From CAZHZT01 sp964537285 (GTDB lineage: Bacteria; Bacteroidota; Bacteroidia; Chitinophagales; Saprospiraceae): DNA of 64,000 nt. Each line of letters starts with the position of its first letter. The first letter of the stretch is position 1. The notes under the pieces are model-generated. The model worked only from the letters and a program-made list of their open reading frames with translations, had not been told where the DNA came from and did not search any database. The stretch is from assembly GCA_964537285.1 (NCBI GenBank), contig CAZHZT010000006.1, forward strand, positions 1 to 64,000, in the 5' to 3' direction. Positions 60,963 to 64,000 of the stretch are shown piece by piece. Position numbers and translations under genes: made by a program.

Positions 60963-62165
60963 CTACCCTTCAATAGCAGCAATACCGGGTAATTTTTTAC
61001 CTTCCAAATATTTCAGCATAGCACCACCTCCGGTGGATACATAGCTGATAGAGTCAGCCAATCCCATTTGATTAACAGCGGCAACCGAATCACCGCCACC
61101 AACTAATGAGAAAGCTCCTGCTTTAGTTGCTTCTGCTACAGCTTCGGCAATGGCTTTGGTACCATTGGCAAAAGCCTCCATTTCGAAAACGCCCATAGGG
61201 CCATTCCACAAAATAGTTTTGGAGCTTTTAATTGCATTAGTAAATGCCTCGCGTGCTTTTTCACCAATGTCCAAGCCCATCCAGTTATCAGGAATGTTCG
61301 CACTTCCTACAGAATCCGTATTGGCGTTTGCATCAAAAGCGTCGGCGATAACAGAATCTTCAGGGAGCAAAATATTTACCCCTTTAGCTTTGGCGGTTTC
61401 CAAAAGCTGGTTAGCCAGGTCTATTTTATCTTCCTCTACCAGCGAATTACCGGTCTGGCCGCCTTGTGCTTTTACGAAAGTGTAGGCCATCGCACCACCG
61501 ACAATTACGTTATCGGCCATTTGTACCAAGCGTTCTAACAACAAAATTTTGTCAGAAACTTTTGCACCTCCGACAATTGCCGTTAGTGGCTTTTCCGGAT
61601 TATTCAGCACTTTATCCGCATTCACGATCTCGTCGCGCATGAGAAACCCGAAAGAACGATTCTCCGGAGCAAAGAACTGTGCTACGGTTGCAGTGGAAGC
61701 ATGCGCCCGGTGAGCAGAACCGAAGGCATCATTTATGTAGACATCTCCAAGTTCAGATAGTGCTTTGGCAAAAGCTTCATCGCCTTTTTTCTCGCCTTTG
61801 TTAAAGCGTGTATTTTCTAGTAACAATACCTCACCAGGCTTTAATTCAGCAGCCATAGCACTCGCTTTTTCACCTACCGTTTCACTGCAAAACTGAACTT
61901 CGCGCCCTAATAAACCGGAAAGATGGTTAACTATGTGTTCTAATGTAAATTTTTCTACATCAATGCTGCCATCTTCCTTGAGTTTCTTAGTCGGCCTACC
62001 CAAGTGTGACATCAAGATGACGGAGCCTCCATTTTCCAATACATGATTGATGGTGGGGAGCGCTCCGCGGATGCGCGTATCATCGGTCACTTCATATTGT
62101 GTATTCAAAGGCACGTTAAAGTCGACACGGATGAGCACTTTTTTATTTTGAAAATCAATATTCAT
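60963..62165 (-). CDS. pgk: Phosphoglycerate kinase
   Basis: 400 residues, the normal length. VLIRVDFNVPLN, LMSHLGRP, NTRFNKGEKKGD, NDAFGSAHRAHAST, AIVGGAKVSDKI, NGPMGVFEMEAFANGT and SLVGGGDSVAAVNQMG are the classical Pgk blocks. It transfers phosphate between 1,3-bisphosphoglycerate and ADP in glycolysis. Downstream of gapA in the same direction, 105 nt apart, the gap holding a GGTTAACG repeat. Probably co-transcribed with gapA. Confidence 0.97.
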   Translation of the reverse strand: MNIDFQNKKVLIRVDFNVPLNTQYEVTDDTRIRGALPTINHVLENGGSVILMSHLGRPTKKLKEDGSIDVEKFTLEHIVNHLSGLLGREVQFCSETVGEKASAMAAELKPGEVLLLENTRFNKGEKKGDEAFAKALSELGDVYINDAFGSAHRAHASTATVAQFFAPENRSFGFLMRDEIVNADKVLNNPEKPLTAIVGGAKVSDKILLLERLVQMADNVIVGGAMAYTFVKAQGGQTGNSLVEEDKIDLANQLLETAKAKGVNILLPEDSVIADAFDANANTDSVGSANIPDNWMGLDIGEKAREAFTNAIKSSKTILWNGPMGVFEMEAFANGTKAIAEAVAEATKAGAFSLVGGGDSVAAVNQMGLADSISYVSTGGGAMLKYLEGKKLPGIAAIEG

Positions 62166-62196
62166 TTTTAAATAATTTTACACGCTAAAAACGATA

Positions 62197-62273
62197 TACG
62201 GGGAACGGTTAACGGTTAACGGTTAACGAAAATTTAGAGTTTCCCGTTAACCGTTTAACGTTTTTCGTGATTA
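62197..62273. repeat. GGTTAACG-type intergenic repeat with tandem units
   Basis: GGGAACGGTTAACGGTTAAC continues with another GGTTAACG unit and then, inverted, CCCGTTAACCGTTTAACG. Three tandem 7-bp units (GGTTAAC) make this the most regular copy. It lies between gapA and pgk and touches the gapA stop region. Confidence 0.5.
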
Positions 62274-63275
62274 AAGCATATGCGCCATTTTAACGGCCAT
62301 ATCTGCTAAGCGAGCAGAATATCCTGCTTCATTATCGTACCAGCTGAACAATTTGAAGAACTTACCGCCATAAACGTTGGTAAGTAGAGAATCAAATACA
62401 GAAGAAGCCGGGTGGCCAACAATATCACTTGATACTAAAGGATCCGTAGCATATTCCAAAATACCTTTCAATGGACCTTCAGCAGCTGCTTTGAAGGCAG
62501 CATTTACTTCCTCTGCAGTTGTTTGCTTTTCTACCAGGCAAGATAGTTCAGTCATTGATCCTGTGATTACAGGTACTCTTAATGCCATACCATCGATTTT
62601 TCCGGCTACGGCAGGAAAAACCTTTGCTACGGCCTTGGCAGCACCGGTAGTAGTAGGAACGATGTTGAAAGCTGCTGCACGTGCGCGGCGCATATCGCTG
62701 TGAGGCGCATCCTGGATGCGCTGATCAGCAGTGTAAGCGTGGGTAGTAGTCATTGTACCTTGTACAAAGCCAAAGTTCTCGTGTACTATTTTTACTACGG
62801 GAGCAAGGCAGTTTGTTGTACAAGAGGCATTAGAGATAACGGTATGTTCTGATGTAAGTTGATCATCGTTTACGCCTAATACAAAAGTGGGTACATCGCC
62901 GCCTTTAGCAGGAGCGGAAATGATTACACGCTTACAACCCGCCTGGATATGGAAACCAGCCTTTTCTTTTGTACGGAAAACCCCAGTACATTCAAGTACT
63001 ACATCTACTTCGAGATCTTTCCAGGGAAGCGCTTTGGGGTCCCGTTCTGCAAAAGCAGCCATTTTGTGGCCAGCTATTGTAATTGAATTGTCATCATGTT
63101 CAACGGTGCCGGGGAAAGTACCCTGAGCGGAATCGTATTTAAACAAGTGTGCAAGCGTTGCATTATCTGTTAGATCATTAATTGCGACTACTTCAACGTC
63201 ATTGTTTTGTAACAAACTGCGAAGAGTTAAACGGCCAATACGGCCGAAACCATTGATTGCTACTTTCTTAGCCAT
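62271..63275 (-). CDS. gapA: Glyceraldehyde-3-phosphate dehydrogenase, type I
   Basis: 334 residues. Rossmann start KVAINGFGRIGRLTLR, AINDLTDNATLAHLFKYDS, catalytic NASCTTNCLAPV, TTTHAYTADQRIQDAPHSD, RRARAAAFNIVPTTTGAAKAV and SWYDNEAGYSARL. The Asp of INDLTD points to NAD preference. It is the glycolytic partner of the downstream pgk. A TATTTTTG box (63367-63360, minus strand) about 85 nt upstream is a possible promoter. Intact. Confidence 0.97.
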   Translation of the reverse strand: MAKKVAINGFGRIGRLTLRSLLQNNDVEVVAINDLTDNATLAHLFKYDSAQGTFPGTVEHDDNSITIAGHKMAAFAERDPKALPWKDLEVDVVLECTGVFRTKEKAGFHIQAGCKRVIISAPAKGGDVPTFVLGVNDDQLTSEHTVISNASCTTNCLAPVVKIVHENFGFVQGTMTTTHAYTADQRIQDAPHSDMRRARAAAFNIVPTTTGAAKAVAKVFPAVAGKIDGMALRVPVITGSMTELSCLVEKQTTAEEVNAAFKAAAEGPLKGILEYATDPLVSSDIVGHPASSVFDSLLTNVYGGKFFKLFSWYDNEAGYSARLADMAVKMAHML

Positions 63276-63423
63276 AATTCAATATGAATTTTGTGAGTTA
63301 AAAAATATTAGGAACAAGAGTGAACTAATTTATTACAGGGCTTGTTCGTAATGTGCGCTCAAAAATAAGGGTAAAATGACAGCTTTGCTATTTTTTCTTG
63401 ATGAAAAAAATTATCTAAAAAAG

Positions 63424-63456
63424 TTTGGAAATTACCATTAAAGTCTCTTATATTTG
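63424..63456 (+). promoter_or_regulatory. Bacteroidota promoter for tRNA-Glu
   Basis: TTTG at 63424-63427 (-33 box) and TATATTTG at 63449-63456 (-7 box, TAnnTTTG) are 21 nt apart, a close match to the known Bacteroidota sigma consensus. Transcription would begin near 63462, about 44 nt before the tRNA. Confidence 0.7.
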
Positions 63457-63505
63457 CATCGCTTTTGAAGGAAAGGAACATTTTAAGAAAAATTCCTTCT
63501 GAAAA

Positions 63506-63577
63506 GGCCCGTTCGTCTAGGGGTTAGGACGCAGGATTTTCATTCCTGAAACACGGGTTCGATTCCCGTACGGGCTG
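63506..63577 (+). tRNA. tRNA-Glu (TTC)
   Basis: Acceptor GGCCCGT pairs with ACGGGCT (first pair G-T). The D-arm is CGTCTAGGGGTTAGGACG, the anticodon stem-loop CAGGATTTTCATTCCTG with anticodon TTC, and the T-arm ACGGGTTCGATTCCCGT. Discriminator G; CCA not encoded. Confidence 0.93.
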
Positions 63578-63862
63578 CTTTTAAAAAGTCTAATGAGTTG
63601 GTTTATAGCCACTTGTTAGGCTTTTTTCTTTTATGCATACACTTTTGCATGCAATAACATTTAACGTATGCTTCTAAAACAAATAAATCATCCCGCTTTC
63701 AGGTCTTAACCTCATGCCCTGCATCTTTACAGACTTAGTCAGTAACAGCTTTCCAAAAATTAGCTTGCATAGTTCCATCCCAGCAGTCGATGCCATGCTA
63801 TACTTACACTTGCTACCTATCCGTTTTGCAGCAGGTTATTGCGCCATCGATGAAAGACAAGC

Positions 63863-64000
63863 TTATATTTCCTCCAACTCCTCTTTCACCTTTTTCATTT
63901 CCTCAATAGTCTGTTTATATACATCGGTATAAGCCCCTTCGTGAAGACCGCTTCCCGGTAAGCACCCTCTCCTTCGTAGTTTAATTCCGCTTTAACAGGG
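63863..64000 (-). pseudogene. Possible 3' end of a gene entering from the right edge
   Basis: On the minus strand the last codons read TDVYKQTIEEMKKVKEELEE and stop at 63863-63865, a coding-like coiled tail. Upstream (about 63920-64000) VKAELNYEGEGAYREAVFTKG is open in another frame, so one indel near 63935 would be needed to join them. Too short to name. The rest of 63578-63862 shows no supported gene. Confidence 0.3.

Noticed and set aside
63714..63932. 72-codon plus-strand open frame near the right edge
   Set aside because: No family character, no promoter-like sequence; the minus strand in the same place looks more like coding sequence.
1..64000. CRISPR arrays and cas genes
   Set aside because: Many repeats are present, but all are palindromic elements or short tandem units without regular spacers, and no Cas protein signature was found.
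10092..64000. Programmed stop-codon reassignment (amber or ochre read as sense)
   Set aside because: Three or more in-frame stops looked suggestive, but TAA, TAG and TGA all end intact housekeeping genes normally, and frameshifts accompany the stops. Decay is simpler.

Overview
The window reads as the chromosome of a member of the Bacteroidota, probably of the Saprospiraceae/Lewinella type. The signs are a type IX secretion (T9SS) sorting domain on a kelch protein (37987-39144), a giant gliding-type surface protein with a CHU_C-like C-terminus (47663-54649), a DUF2027-Smr protein, and Bacteroidota-type promoters (TTTG then TAnnTTTG, clearest before tRNA-Glu at 63424-63456). The placement below phylum is inference.

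The left 37.5 kb is an accessory, defence-rich region. It starts with a truncated Rpn-like nuclease, a nonsense-broken AlbA_2 protein, small XRE regulators and a one-base-overlapping pair that looks like a membrane-anchored E5-type nuclease and its immunity protein (4825-5555). From 6.4 to 20.9 kb lies one leftward block: PLD-family protein, PD-(D/E)XK-like protein, SNF2-type helicase with a DUF3883 tail, an AAA ATPase plus HNH pair of Septu type (PtuA/PtuB), a DUF1156 DNA methylase and a HEPN-DUF499 ATPase. This matches the helicase-methylase-ATPase (Hma) architecture with a Septu cargo. Two copies of a short inverted-repeat element bracket it. Next come a DUF262-DUF1524 (GmrSD-like) enzyme, an IS4-family transposase remnant fused to the tail of an Eco57I-like methylase, a giant exonuclease-RecQ-UvrD protein, a second PtuA-like ATPase with a ruined HNH partner, a DUF262/DUF3696/unknown three-gene operon, and a DUF4268 PD-(D/E)XK protein.

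The right 26 kb is ordinary chromosome: kelch protein, fatty acid desaturase, tRNA-His, Hsp20, CbpA-like DnaJ, sugar nucleotide enzymes (RfbC, two NAD-dependent epimerases), GmhA, an outer-membrane barrel, the giant repeat protein, a Dna2-like nuclease-helicase, QueE, RidA, DUF2027-Smr, Pgk, GapA and tRNA-Glu.

Two patterns stand out. First, frameshifts, in-frame stops and truncations are frequent in the defence half and absent from the housekeeping half. Within the Hma-like block the core genes are broken while the Septu cargo is intact. Second, the intergenic spaces are full of long palindromic elements of at least three families. One carries 8-9 bp target duplications (arms GTTCTTTGACA) and another about 10 bp duplications (ends AGCRATTCTCG, IS4-like).
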